The notes under the pieces were generated by a model that was not told the DNA's origin, did not search any database, and was given only the letters and a program-made list of their open reading frames with translations. Positions 24,462 to 36,273 of a DNA stretch of 64,000 nt are shown here, piece by piece (within the stretch, counting starts at the first letter, position 1; each line of letters opens with the position of its first letter). Source of the stretch: Cucumis sativus (taxonomy: Eukaryota; Streptophyta; Magnoliopsida; Cucurbitales; Cucurbitaceae). The stretch spans positions 2,108,001 through 2,172,000 of the forward strand of contig NC_026656.2 in assembly GCF_000004075.3 (NCBI RefSeq), read 5' to 3'. The translations under genes and the position numbers were made by a program.

Positions 24462-26940
24462 ATCCTATAATTACAACTCTTTTTCGTTATATATTAATAC
24501 ATTTTCATATTTCCTCAATTCATATTTATACAAACAGTAAAAAAATGCATTTATATGTTTATTTCAATCAAACTATTTTTTCTGTTAAATAAATTTAAAG
24601 TTAAAATAAAATATTGTACATTTAATATTAGATAAGGGAATATGATACAATAGTTATTAATTTTTTAAAAAAACATATTATTATAACTTTAACTATAATC
24701 TAACTATAACAACTACCTACGATTGTAATTGACTCTAATTTTCTGAGTCCAAACGTCCTTAAAACGAAAATTAAAATCTAATTTTGATGGTGGAAGATGT
24801 AATGTCATAGTGAGTTGAATAGGATTGATGTGTTGGTGGTAATTAATTTGTATTTGAGTGAAAAGTGTAAAGTTGTAATTTAGGACATAACACGTGGGGG
24901 AAATAAGTGTGGTGTTGATAGTTACAAGAAGTGCTTTTTAAAAAACTTGTTGGGTATTGAGTGAGAGGTGGAGATGATAAGAACCTAACGTTAAATGGAT
25001 TGGTTATTCTCTTCTCTCACATCCCTTTCATTAAATACTAACAATTTCCCTCCCTCCTTTCCGTACCGTACTCTTTTATTTTTTTCCCTTCTCCAGAGGA
25101 AAAAACTTTTACACCAAAATTAATAGAGTTGAAATCCATCCGACCAAGTTGGTCTCTCGACATCGTAAACGTTTAAGTTGTTTTTTATTGTGAAAAAATA
25201 CAAACTAATTGTTAGATGGTCGATTGGTTTAGGTCCGTTTAAACCTTTGAGATGAATCCAAACCAACATTGACCAAATCCTTTCTTATATATGTAACTCT
25301 CTCCCTTTGGTTATGTCGGTTTTAGTCTATCAAAACTAAGTTCTTGGTATATATTCTATCACGTTCGTGTATATTTACTAGTTACTCCTAACAAAATGAT
25401 TTGGTTCTTTAAGTTTTTAAAGTATTGATTTAGGGTTGAAAATTTTTAGATCTTAGCAATAGAGTTATAAGACGGGATCGTTGGATCGTTAGTTAACTAA
25501 AAAAAACTTAACCTAATAAAATGTGATAATATATTTAATAACACTAGCTAATTAAATTTCTTGCTTTTTATTATTTGAACTAGTATGTTCGTATTGGAAA
25601 TTATTTGGTACCCTTCAATTCGTTGAATTTATATAGATCGTGCAAGTTTTAAAAGGGTTTACTTTATAAATGTCTCTATTAACATAGGAAAGTATAAGTG
25701 AAATTTTATCCTAATATAAAATGGCAAGTTGTAGAGTTGGTTGGAAATAAAAGTTTGATGCAAAAAATGATACAACACTAAGTTTGAGTGCAAATATTGC
25801 TTTTCTTTTCTTCTTTTCATTTTTCCTTTCACGTGTTTAAAATCAAAAATCAAATGAAACTTTTGTATGGCCAATTTTGTTTATAGATAAAGGTGTGGTT
25901 TTCATATGCGTTGAGAGAGTAATATCATCCTCTTCCCATAACAACAACACAATAGTAATTAATGGTTACTTCATCGTCTTCTTGTTAACCTAATTTTGAT
26001 TTTTAAAGAAAACTTAAAGAAGAAAAAAATCAAAGGGTTACTAAAAAAATGATGTTTTATGTTAATGATAATTTTACTAAAAGAAAGTTAGTTTGATGGT
26101 TTTGAGATTTTAAAGGCCAAATAGTGAAAGGGCCAAAGTAATTATTCCATATACTATTTTTTTTCCCTTCCCTATTTTTATATTTGTATTCATGTGAACA
26201 AAATTTATTTTGATGATAACAAATAAATAATGTTGTCCCTATAGAAAACTGTAAAAAGTCTATATGACTTTGAAAATTGAACTTCCAAGAAATCTCAATT
26301 TGTTTACTCAAAAAGTTGAACTAAATCATTATTATTTCTCTTCTTTGTTTCAATGATTTTGTTCTTTGACAGCAAAAATCCCAAAAACTTCAATCACAAT
26401 TAAACTAATTAATTTTAACTTTACTTAATTTAATATATTTGAGAGATAGTAAGTTTATGTTTGAAGTGTAGCATTGTTATATTAAATTTTATAATAAATG
26501 TGTAAAATTAAAGACGGGTGTTTAATTTTTGAATTAATGTGCAAACTTCAACTTAGTTTAATTGAATTTATGTTTGATCCGAATAATCAAAATCTTAAAT
26601 GACAAAGACAGTTGAAGTGGAAGGTAGAGAAAAATACTCAAAGTTAGGCATAGAATGAAAGGAGTCCAATTTTTATAAAATAATAATAATAAGCCTCCAA
26701 ATTGGAAATATAATGTCCAAATCAAGCAATAAAGTAAAATAATAATAAGAGGAAGAAAATTAATTAGTGCCCACAAAAAGAGTTCTTTCCCAACAATAAT
26801 ATTCATACTTATCCACAATTTTCCTTTTCCTTTTTAGAAAAACAAGAACTTTGATTGATTGAGAGTTGAATTTTATGGGAAATTTAACTTCAAATCTCAA
26901 CGTTTGAATTATTAGGAAAACAAGAATACTTCTTTTTTTT

Positions 26941-26941
26941 C

Positions 26942-26967
<26 letters not shown>
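26941..26967. repeat. ATT microsatellite
   Basis: About nine ATT units, no gene nearby. Confidence 0.85.
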
Positions 26968-26972
<5 letters not shown>

Positions 26973-27257
26973 TTTTTCATTTGGTATTTCAAATTATACG
27001 TTTTAACTTCAAAATTGTAAATCTTTGATTCACACAATAGTCAATAACATTTTTAAAATTTAAGGACAAAAGTGAAAATTAAACTAAAAATATAGGTGTA
27101 AGAGCATGTGGTTTATAAACTAAATCCAAAACTATAATAAGAAAATGTTGTTTTTTGTTTGTTAGAAAAAAATCAAACATCAACTCAATATTTGATCAAA
27201 TTGAAATAAATTAAATGTGTTGAAAATGAAAATAAATATATAAAATAAAAAAAGATG

Positions 27258-27476
27258 ATAGAGAGAGAGAGAGAAAATGAAAGGTAAAATGGTAATGAGA
27301 GAGGGAGAGGGGGAGGGTGAGGGGCCACATTGATTGGGTATTATGGGCTTAAAACAATGAATTGTTGTATAGAAAAAGCTCTAATAATGCTGTGGGCCCT
27401 TTGTGTTCCTTTTTTGTTTGGCCCATTACCCGCACGCCCCCCTTTTCTTTTCTTTTAATATATATATCGTTTTTGT

Positions 27477-27513
<37 letters not shown>
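27258..27513. promoter_or_regulatory. Symmetric promoter-like island: GA tract, TGGGCY/TCP sites, CT tract
   Basis: A GA-rich tract (27258-27320) on the left and a pure TC run (27482-27513) on the right enclose TGGGCT at 27344-27349, GTGGGCCC at 27392-27399 and GGCCCA at 27420-27425. TGGGCY (site II) and GTGGGNCC are TCP-bound promoter words. The left GA tract is CT-rich on the minus strand, so both outward directions begin with a pyrimidine leader, as in a bidirectional promoter. No coding gene starts on either side. Confidence 0.35.
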
Positions 27514-27514
<1 letters not shown>

Positions 27515-28967
27515 ATATACTTTTTATTATATAAACTGTGTATTTTAAAGTTTTAATTAAAAGAAGTTATATTATATAGTTTTTTGCTTTGGTCCAAATG
27601 AAGATATAATTATCAATCTATACTTCATAATTATTTTCATAGAAATAATAACAACCATAATTATTGTAATGATATATTGTAGAGAACATTAGACAAGAAA
27701 TGTTATTAATTAATTAGCACTAAAACTTCGGCTAAAATTTTGGAGCAATTATAGGAATGAGTGATGTTTTTATTCCATTCGCATATACAAATAATGAAAA
27801 ATAATATTGTTTAGTTAAATTCTTCAAAAAAAAAAAAAGGTTTAGTCAAAATATGATATAATTTTTAAAATGTTAATTGATTTTAGGTTAAATATTATTT
27901 TAATAAAGTTTGATTTTAGTATTTATATTTTCAATTGTCTAATTTTTATCATTAAATAATAAATTATCTTAAAATAAAATATGTGAGTATGTTATGAAAA
28001 TGTATAGCAACCATGGTACGCATAACACAATTAAAAATAAACAATGATAAACTAGCATTGAAGAGTAAATTTAAGATGAAAATATAATAAATAAAATTGA
28101 ATACTAAATAATATTCAAAGTATACGGACTAAAATGATATTTTAATATTAATTTTATATTATCTTGATGATTCATTTTACATTTCTAATGTCTTTAAATA
28201 TTAGATACCAATTTATTTTCATCATGTAAAATTTTAAATTTGTCCGATTATACTTTTTATTAATCAAGCATACATTCAAGTTTGTCCATTTTTTAAATTA
28301 TTTATTAGCATTTCACTCTACAATTTAATAAATATATATTTCTATTGCATGAAATTTACCGATTTAGTGGAATTCAAGATATTTGAAATTACATAAGATT
28401 TAAAAGCATAAGAAACCTCAAAACATATATGAACCAAAAATGTTGTTTTGATTTTAAAACTTATCAACTTAATCACTTTTTATTATATAAATATATATCA
28501 TTTAATTTATGTGCAATGACAATTGTATAGATATGTTTGATAGAATCATGATGCAATTGACAATTTAAGCAAATTCACTATTTTTATGTAGAACTTTTGT
28601 TGTGGATTTGGATTCAAATTTAGAACTATAGGTTAAAAAACTATACTTTTAAAAAGTAATATATTACCAATGACTTTTATTGGTTATTTTCACCATCAAA
28701 AATCAAATTTTGGGGTGGTCTTGCCCCTTTAACACCATGAAAAGCCAATTTTATTTTTCATAGAATGATGATAACTTTGTGAGCAATGTAACACAAAGTT
28801 AGGTTTAAACTTACTTTTTTTCATCTAAATTATGTCATTTGGTCATATGGATACGTTTGTTTAAAAACAATAATAATAAAGTAGATTAGTGTTAAGGCTA
28901 TATAGATAGATAGATAATGTTAAAAAGTGAGTACGATCAAAATTTAAAAATAATTTATGATATCGAT

Positions 28968-29340
28968 CACTACTATAAAAATGTACTCTTTTGACATTTT
29001 TTAAAAGTCAAGTATTTCCTGTACTTGACATTTTTAATAACATCCTTAAAGCCAATATAAAAAAGTGTCGAAGTTTATGAACATAAACAAAACGTCAAGA
29101 CTATTTGAACTTTGACATTTATTAAATGTCAAGAATATCGATGTTCATGCTCCCATTTGTTTGTGAAAAATGTCAAGATGTTGCATATTTGACACGTAAA
29201 AAACGTCAAGAATTAATGTAAGTAATATTTATGATATTAAAAAAATATCAAAAAGTAATATTGCACCCTTGATAGGTAAAAAAGGTTCGTATTCATGACG
29301 TTGGAAAAACATACGAAATAAGTAATCTTCTAGGAGCTTG
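28968..29340. mobile_element. CACTA-like transposon end with subterminal repeats
   Basis: CACTACTATAAAAATG at 28968 resembles the terminus of plant CACTA (En/Spm) elements. Behind it, up to about 29215, the words TTGACATTT and AAATGTCAAG (with AACGTCAAG variants) recur about nine times in both orientations, which is how CACTA subterminal repeats look. I found no opposite terminus and no transposase, so this is a truncated or highly decayed copy. The right boundary is approximate. Confidence 0.5.
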
Positions 29341-31111
29341 AATGAATACAAAAAATTTGTTCCATTTTAATTCAATAGGTTACCACACATTCATACTTAA
29401 AATTTATATCAAGTCTATATTAATTATCTTTACAATGTTACACTATTTACCTTCTTTTTATTTAGTGTATATACTAATGGACAAGCATATAACTCAACCA
29501 AATAAAATTTATATTATAGTATTGTGACCAAGCTATTAAAAATTAATTTGAACTACTCTACATATCTCATATATGTCATTAAATCCTTGTTAACCTAATT
29601 CCATCTTTTAGGAGAAGACAATTACCTGAAATTTGAAAGATTAAAGACAAATTAGTCCAACATAAACATCACCCTACTACAAAAGTAATAAAACTCTCCT
29701 CCATTTACTGTGTTTTCATGGTGATATAGTTTTCTAAAATTGTTCAATAATTTACTAGTTTAAAAAAAAAAAAGTCCACAAAGGTATTAAAATCGTTAAC
29801 TATAGTCATTAACATACTAACTACATTTTAGTGTGAATATGGGAGAGTCAGAAATCCTAGTAAACAAATATGGGTTAACTTTTCAATAGTTTTACCATAT
29901 ATATAGTTTATTTTTAAATACAACTATACTTTGGAAATGAATATCAAAAGTCATGTCAATTATTGTTAAGTTAAGTTCACTTCATCGGTTATAATCAGTC
30001 AAGTTGAGGAGGTGTACGGTGGAGTGGAAAATAAATATTACGAGAAGAAATAAAAAATTAGCCCATGATTGCCTACAAAATGAGAGAAGAAAGGGTGTGG
30101 GAGAGAGGGAGAGATTTACCCAAATGTTAAAGTATATATGAGACAGAATCACCCAAAAAAAACCTTAAAAAGTACATGAGAGAAAGAATTTACCCTAAAC
30201 CTTAAAAAAAAGTGTGTGAGAGAGAAAATCAGATATATCCAAAGCTTTTAACAAATGAATAAACATAATAAAATTTAAATTACCTAAAATATATAGATTA
30301 AAAAATGTGAGATGAGAGAGAATAACCATTATTATTCAAACATATACATGTGAACATAATTCAATGTATGAACAACTTTCCTTACTTATCATAACTTCAA
30401 ATCTCTCACCCTTTTATTTATTTTGTAATGTTTTAAAATTATAGTTATCAAATTCCTCTAATTAGGGTTTTTTATAACACAAATACTTACCAACCTCTTA
30501 AGAAATGAGAGACCAATCACTACTTTTTCGTTCAATTATCTCTTCTCCATCTCTAAATTTCAATGTTCCAATACAAACCCTAAACATATATTTAGGTTCA
30601 ATAATAATTATCAACCACTCGTCTTGATAGGAAAGAACTTCAACCTCTAATTTTTGGACTGAGAGTTTGAGTATCATAATCAATTGTCAATCTACATACA
30701 TCCATGTAATTAATAACTAGTTTATACTATACAAAGTTTAAATTACATCAAGTAATTTCTCTTTAGTTTAATGTGTTGACATGTCGACATGAAATTAAAG
30801 TCTTAATTTTACAAATATGTCCATGGATATTTTCGAAATAAATTACAAAAACTAACAAAAAAGTTAGCAAATAAAAAATTAACATGTTTTTACAACAAGT
30901 CGACATATCTCTTACGTATTAGTCACATTTTGTAGATTATGTTATATTTTATGTTACGTGAATGTTTTTACAATTAGATGAAAAAAATCGATTTGATTTG
31001 CTAACTCGTACGACTTTCTTAGAAATCGAATGTTTAGAAAAAATATCGATTTGATATGTATCAAACCTTAAAAAACGTGAAAATATCGATGAAAATATCG
31101 ACAAGTGATCA

Positions 31112-31294
31112 TGTCGGACGAAGAATTCTCGAGAGAGAGAGAGAGAGAGGAAAGAGATTTTAATAAGGGATGGAGGTGAGCACATGGGAGGGCCGCTGCC
31201 CCAACCGCCATAGCCAAATAGTTTTTTCTTTCTTTCTCTTAAGAAATAAGGAGTTGAAGAGGCAATAACCATTAGCACCCACCATAGTTGTCTC
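31112..31294 (+). promoter_or_regulatory. Auxin response elements TGTCGG and TGTCTC
   Basis: TGTCGG at 31112-31117 and TGTCTC at 31289-31294, about 1.4-1.6 kb upstream of the IAA4-like ATG. Both are known ARF-binding words, and Aux/IAA genes are usually auxin-induced through them. Single six-base matches at this distance are weak evidence. Confidence 0.25.
31129..31149. repeat. GA microsatellite
   Basis: About ten GA units after CTC at the left border of the GC-richer island upstream of the IAA4-like gene. Confidence 0.85.
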
Positions 31295-31333
31295 ACCCAT
31301 AAACACCTTACACCACCACCACCACACCCCCAT

Positions 31334-31422
31334 GTGGGTCCAACTTAATTCCCTATCCAACGGTTCTCATTTCCATCTTCTTTAATTTCTACTTTCCCTA
31401 TTCTCAACCCTCAGCCGTTGGA
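31334..31422. promoter_or_regulatory. TCP-type site and inverted pair of CCAACGG boxes
   Basis: GTGGGTCC at 31334-31341 fits the class I TCP site. TCCAACGGTT at 31356-31365 and CAGCCGTTGGA at 31412-31422 are an inverted pair with the AACGG core of mitosis-specific MSA/MYB3R elements. They lie about 1.25-1.35 kb before the IAA4-like ATG, inside a GC-richer island. Confidence 0.35.
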
Positions 31423-32513
31423 TTCAAAAGAGAGGCTTTTGTCCTTCCAATTTAAAGACAGCCTCCTTTAATTTGTGTAGCTCATTGCACAAACACCCTT
31501 ACCTGCCCCATGTCCCTACCTCTTACCTATTTGATTCCTCTTGCCTTTCCCATGTTCCCTCCCCCACTCTCCTAATTTTCTCTGCCCTACTTCTTTATTT
31601 TCTTTTAATATTTATTCAATTTTTCTGTCTACTTGTACTTCAACGCGTTTCTATAAAATCCTCTCGTTCGGATTCTTACGAATATGTTTGGGATAAGAAA
31701 TACGTTATTACAGTTAAATCATTGTAATAGTTTGTGTTTGATAAGTAAATTATATCAATCTAGGGTTACAATAATATGTGTTTTAATTGAAAATAATGGT
31801 AAACTTTGTACATGTTTTGAAAATAATGTTTACTATAGTTAATTGAAGATTTTTTAAATAGTTACATTCTAATTCATGGTGTATGAGTTTTGAATTTAAA
31901 GTTAATTTTGAGTAATTTTTGTTTTTTTATAAAAAATAACAAAATTGGTTACTGGATGGTTAACCTTGATAACTAAATCAACCTATAGAGTAAATAAAAC
32001 TAAAATATGAAGAAGAAGAAAAGTATATACAATTATTGTTAGACTTTCCTATTGGTTTCATGGAATCCAACCTAAAACAAGTATAAGGTCAAAATATACC
32101 ATTTTGATCCTCTATTTTGGATTCAATTTTATTTTCATCTTTTATATATTTAAACTTAATTTTAATCAAAATATTAGTTAACCAACACTAATTTAAAAAA
32201 TATAAAATAAAAAGGTAAAGAAATCCTTTTAAATGGTTTTATTTTACTCTTTAAAAACTTACAATTTTATTCCATACATTGAATAATCTTTAGAATTTGT
32301 TTTGAAATTAATAAAAAAATAAGTTGATGTATAATCATTTTAATTCAAACTACAGACCTCTTCATTAATAATATTTTGGTTAAGCCTTTGTTAGGAATAA
32401 TTCGATATCCTAACATAAGAGAATCCTCAACCACAAGATATAGAGCGCGTGGCGAAGACGCACTTGGTAGGGAAGTGGGGGAAATGATAGGCTCTTTAGC
32501 TTTAATCGGCTTC

Positions 32514-32520
32514 TATAAAA
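32514..32520 (+). promoter_or_regulatory. Probable TATA box of the IAA4-like gene
   Basis: TATAAAA, 158 bases before the ATG at 32678, preceded by a GC-richer stretch. It predicts a leader of about 130 bases. There is no in-frame ATG between it and the gene start; the frame continues upstream only through a TTG. Confidence 0.6.
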
Positions 32521-32677
32521 TACGTTTGAGCGTTATTTGGGCCAACAAGCATTTCCATTTCTTCTCTTCATAACTTTCCTCTCCGCCTTCTGTTTGTTTT
32601 CCGAGAAAAAAATCATATTGTACACAAATCCATCGGAAAATTCAGCAAACCCATTTCAGAGAAGCAAAAATTCAACA

Positions 32678-33731
32678 ATGGCCTTTGAGAAAGATCTCAA
32701 CTTGGAAGCCACCGAGCTCCGATTGGGTCTCCCGGGAACTTCACCCGACGATCAATCTAATTCTCCCATCAACCGAACCAACTCCAACAAAAGAGCTTTG
32801 CCCTCCGACGACCAAAACTCCTCCGAATCTCGCCGAGAAATTAACTCTGATACCTCCAAATGCAGCCAAGAAAATACCCCTCCTACCAAGTAAGAACTTT
32901 TATCAAACAGTAAAGTTTTGGTTTATTATTTCTAAAAATTTAGAAATTAGTTAGATTTTGGGGTTTTTTTTCTTCTTAAATTAGAATTTGACAGAAATAT
33001 TTTATATTTAATAGGGCACAAGTTGTGGGGTGGCCACCGGTGAGATCATTTCGAAAGAATTCTTTACAAGCAAAGAAAAAAGAAGAGACGGCGGCCGGAA
33101 TGTTCATAAAAGTGAGCATGGATGGAGCTCCATTTCTTAGGAAAGTTGATCTTAAGATCTATCAAGGATATCCTGACCTTCTTCAAGCTTTGGAGAACAT
33201 GTTCAAATTTTCTCTTGGTAAGTATATATTATTTCTTTCAAATATAATCCGATCTCTTAATTAGATCTTGAGATCTCTCTCTTTAATGATGAAAAATTAT
33301 TGATGTTTTCTTTCTTTGAATGTTTTTTCAGGCAAGTTTTGTGAGAGAGAAGGATATAATGGGTCGGAATTTGTTCCAACGTATGAAGATAAAGATGGTG
33401 ACTGGATGCTCGTCGGCGATGTTCCATGGGAGTAAGTTTCTTATCTCTACATAAAATAAAATGCATGCATGGATATTTTTACTCTATTAGTTATATTTGA
33501 ACATTTTTTTACGTAATAGTTTGGTGAAGATCTGATTCTTTAGAAGATACATTAGCTACAACTACTCCTATTATCGAATAGTTTATGTAATATAATATAG
33601 TATCAAAACCAATTTAGATCGATTATTGATTGGTTTATATGAAATTTTGCAGAATGTTCATGAGCTCATGCAAGAAGCTAAGGATCATGAAAGGATCAGA
33701 AGCAAAAGGTTTAGGCTGTGGATCAGTGTGA
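32678..33731 (+). CDS. IAA4: Aux/IAA repressor, IAA4/IAA3/IAA1 clade
   Basis: Four exons, 32678-32889, 33015-33217, 33332-33431 and 33653-33731, join in frame to 197 residues. Domain I is LRLGL at 14-18 in [11 protein letters not shown]; a KR pair (about 39-40) follows. Domain II is the degron QVVGWPPVR at 73-81, with a downstream basic run AKKK. Domains III/IV (PB1) start near 101 with [18 protein letters not shown] and include [15 protein letters not shown]. The C-terminus [12 protein letters not shown] is the hallmark of the IAA1-4 clade and, unlike its neighbour, needs no fifth exon. The protein should act in the nucleus with ARFs and be degraded through TIR1/AFB. Intron positions match those of the IAA16-like gene exactly in phase, as expected for members of one family. 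It is divergent from that gene. IAA3 (SHY2) or IAA1/2 as closest relative cannot be excluded. Confidence 0.94.
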
Positions 33732-35082
33732 AATAAAGAAAGAAAAAATGAAAGTGAAAAAAGGGATTAGAGAGCACCCCAAATTGCTCTCTTTTTTATA
33801 AGATCGTCGGAAAAGTCGTGAAAGTTAATCACAACCGCCATGGATTTGCCGGCGGAGTGCAACCGCAACCGCCGGCCGACTTGCCGATGATCTGACTGAA
33901 TTCGATCTCGTGTAAATGTTTATGAAAAATCAGATCTTGATTTGCTTAGAGAGAGAGAAGGAGAAAGAGGGGTTGATGATGAAGAGTTAATTAAGACCCC
34001 AAAACAAATAAGTGAATTGAGTTTTTTTAATCTTTTTTTTGGTGATTATATTCATATTTATTTCTTGTGGGGGGATAATGTAATTGAATTCAAGATAGGT
34101 TGGAAATTATGTTAATTACCCCCAAAGAGTTTGTATATGTAATTGAATGTGATATATAATCATCAATTCCAATAGAAATGATCTTTCTTTCTTTTTTAAT
34201 TCATGATATATATCTATTCTTATTGAGTTTAAATGTTGAAGCATATTATATTTAACATTTGTTTTATTTTCAACAAATAATTGACATATGAACTTTGGAT
34301 ATATAACAAGAGATTTTTTTTTTCTTTTGTAGAATTGAAGGGAAAGATTTGAACTGCATAATTTTCAACATTAATTATCTTTCTTAAAAAAGAAAAAAAA
34401 ACATTTTATAAAACAAATCTTTTTTAAAAAAATAAAATCAATTATTTGTTTGGTTTATTTAAGGGAAAATAAAAACTACAAAGTATGTTAATGGTAGGCC
34501 TAAGATTAACTGAATTTCATATGCTACTGATCTATACCACTTTTTTCATACAGCTGATAGTATTTCTCTTTAAATTAAAAGTATATCTTAAAAGTCATTT
34601 TTTTTTTTAATTTGGAAGAAAAAATTACTTTTGATTGTTTCTTATTTTTAATAATATATAGAGCATTAGAAGTTTTCTTTCTTTCTTCATTTTAATTTAA
34701 TACTAGTATTATTTTCAAAAAGAAAAAAAAATGTTTCCAACCTGTTGGGTGTGCACCTCAAACACTCTTAATAAGATTGAACTTGATTTTTATATTTTGT
34801 TATTGAGATTTGAAGGTGGTTGAATGAGAAATTTTGGACCAATTATCATACATCATCGCGTTATTTCATTGATTAACCATAGATTTACAAATTATCACAT
34901 TTGAAAGTTTAAAAAAAGTGTCCCAAATTGAAGTTGACTACGATCAAAACTAGCAAAATCCTATCATACAAGCTTAATTTGGCCCAAAAACTAAGACCAA
35001 AATCCAATTAAGTTGAACCCAAAGATAAGGTTTACGGATCAATCGAGTTGAATCCACAAAGTATGTGCGATAACTCAATAAA

Positions 35083-35990
35083 GTGAAAAATTGGTAAAAG
35101 TAACACATTTTTTGTTTTTTGTTTTCAAAAGTAGCACCATTTTTTTTAAATTGGTGAAACTGTTTTTCTCCGTCAATCTCCACCAAAATTTTCCTAAAAT
35201 ATTAAAATTTGATTTTATTGGTCTATCTCGACAGACAACAAATTTTTAAAATTTTTCCAAAAAATTATTCAACATTTCTCAGATCTTAATTAATTTTTGC
35301 TACTTTTTTCAATTTCTGCAACTATTTTTTTGTGTAAATTACCATTTTCCTTTTTCTAATTCTTCTCTTCTTCAACCTAAAACCTTCTTTCACATTAATC
35401 AACCAGCAAACGCGGTCACTCCCTTTATTTCTTGCTTGTGTTCCAACCAATTCTTCCACCTCTCATCAATGGTATTGTTTCTTCTACTTCTTCTTTTTCT
35501 CTTTCCTAAATTCTCCCCGTTTCAATTTGAAATTATGATAAGATAGTTGAATTGATTGCGCTTCAAAACTATATTTTTCTTATGGGTTTCATTCTTTATT
35601 GCAAATTCGATTGTAAGAAATAAAGGAAAAGAATTAGGAAGCCAAAGAATGGTAAATTACAAGAAATAGTTGGAGAAATTGGCAAAAAGTAGCCAAAAGA
35701 TAGGATTTGGTGGAAGATTTTGGAGGGTTTGAATAATTTTTTTGAAAATGATAAAAAAGATTAAATCATATTTTAGAAAAATTTGAAAAATGGTAGAATT
35801 CGGTCTAATTCTCTACAAGATACACCATAAAACCCAAAACAATTGATAAGTTGGAAAGTTTTAATATTTTAGGGAAATCTCAGTGGTCGATCTCGCTCGA
35901 GATTGACAAAAAAAAAAATAGTTTTACTAGTTGTAAAAAAATGTGACTACTTCTCAAAACTAACACACTACTTTTCCCAAATTTTCAATT
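35083..35990. mobile_element. Non-autonomous element with long imperfect terminal inverted repeats
   Basis: The left 130 bases and the reverse complement of the right 140 bases share an ordered set of words: AAAAGTA, GTAG-CACATTTTTTT, GTGAAACT/GTAAAACT, GTCAATCTC and TTCCTAAAATATTAAAA. The middle (about 640 bases) has no coding frame. The order and orientation fit a MITE or small Mutator-like element. I could not identify a target-site duplication, so borders are approximate to some 10 bases. Confidence 0.6.
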
Positions 35991-36179
35991 TTCTTTGATG
36001 CTTTAAATTTTTTTAATTATATATAGAAAATTCTTCCAACAAATAACTTCCTAACTCTTTAAATTGAGCCTTCTTGAAAATACAAATACTTCAAAGATAT
36101 AAACGTTTTTTCAATACTTCAACTAAAACATTAGTGTCTTCACTTCTTCGTATAAAACCAACATTAACAAAAGGAACCA

Positions 36180-36273
36180 AGAATAGCGTGACTCACTTAA
36201 CATAACCTCGAGATTCGGGATTCAATGTGATACTTGGTAAGAAACAAAAAAAAAAAAAAAAAAAAAAAAAGAG
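36180..36273 (+). repeat. Possible SINE with A tail
   Basis: GATTCGGGATTCAATG, in the position of a B-box, precedes TGATACTTGG and a run of about 28 A. The tRNA resemblance is poor; a plain poly(A) tract in spacer DNA is the alternative. Confidence 0.2.

Larger units (their letters stand above)
18758..32677. other. 13.9-kb gene-free interval between two divergent Aux/IAA genes
   Basis: No frame in this interval has a recognisable domain; the ORFs present are short, A/T-biased and scattered on both strands. The ends must hold the promoters of the two Aux/IAA genes. In between lie GC-richer islands near 21.2-21.6, 24.35-24.47, 27.28-27.51 and 31.1-31.6 kb, a SINE-like fragment (22.5 kb), a CACTA-like end (29.0 kb) and several microsatellites. 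Confidence 0.6.

Noticed and set aside
32537..32677. N-terminal extension of the IAA4-like protein with a hydrophobic segment
   Set aside because: It would start at a TTG and begins only about 20 bases after the TATA box. The ATG at 32678 gives the normal Aux/IAA start.
36246..36273. Poly(A) run as proof of a processed retrogene
   Set aside because: No coding remnant precedes it. At most a SINE-like tail can be argued.
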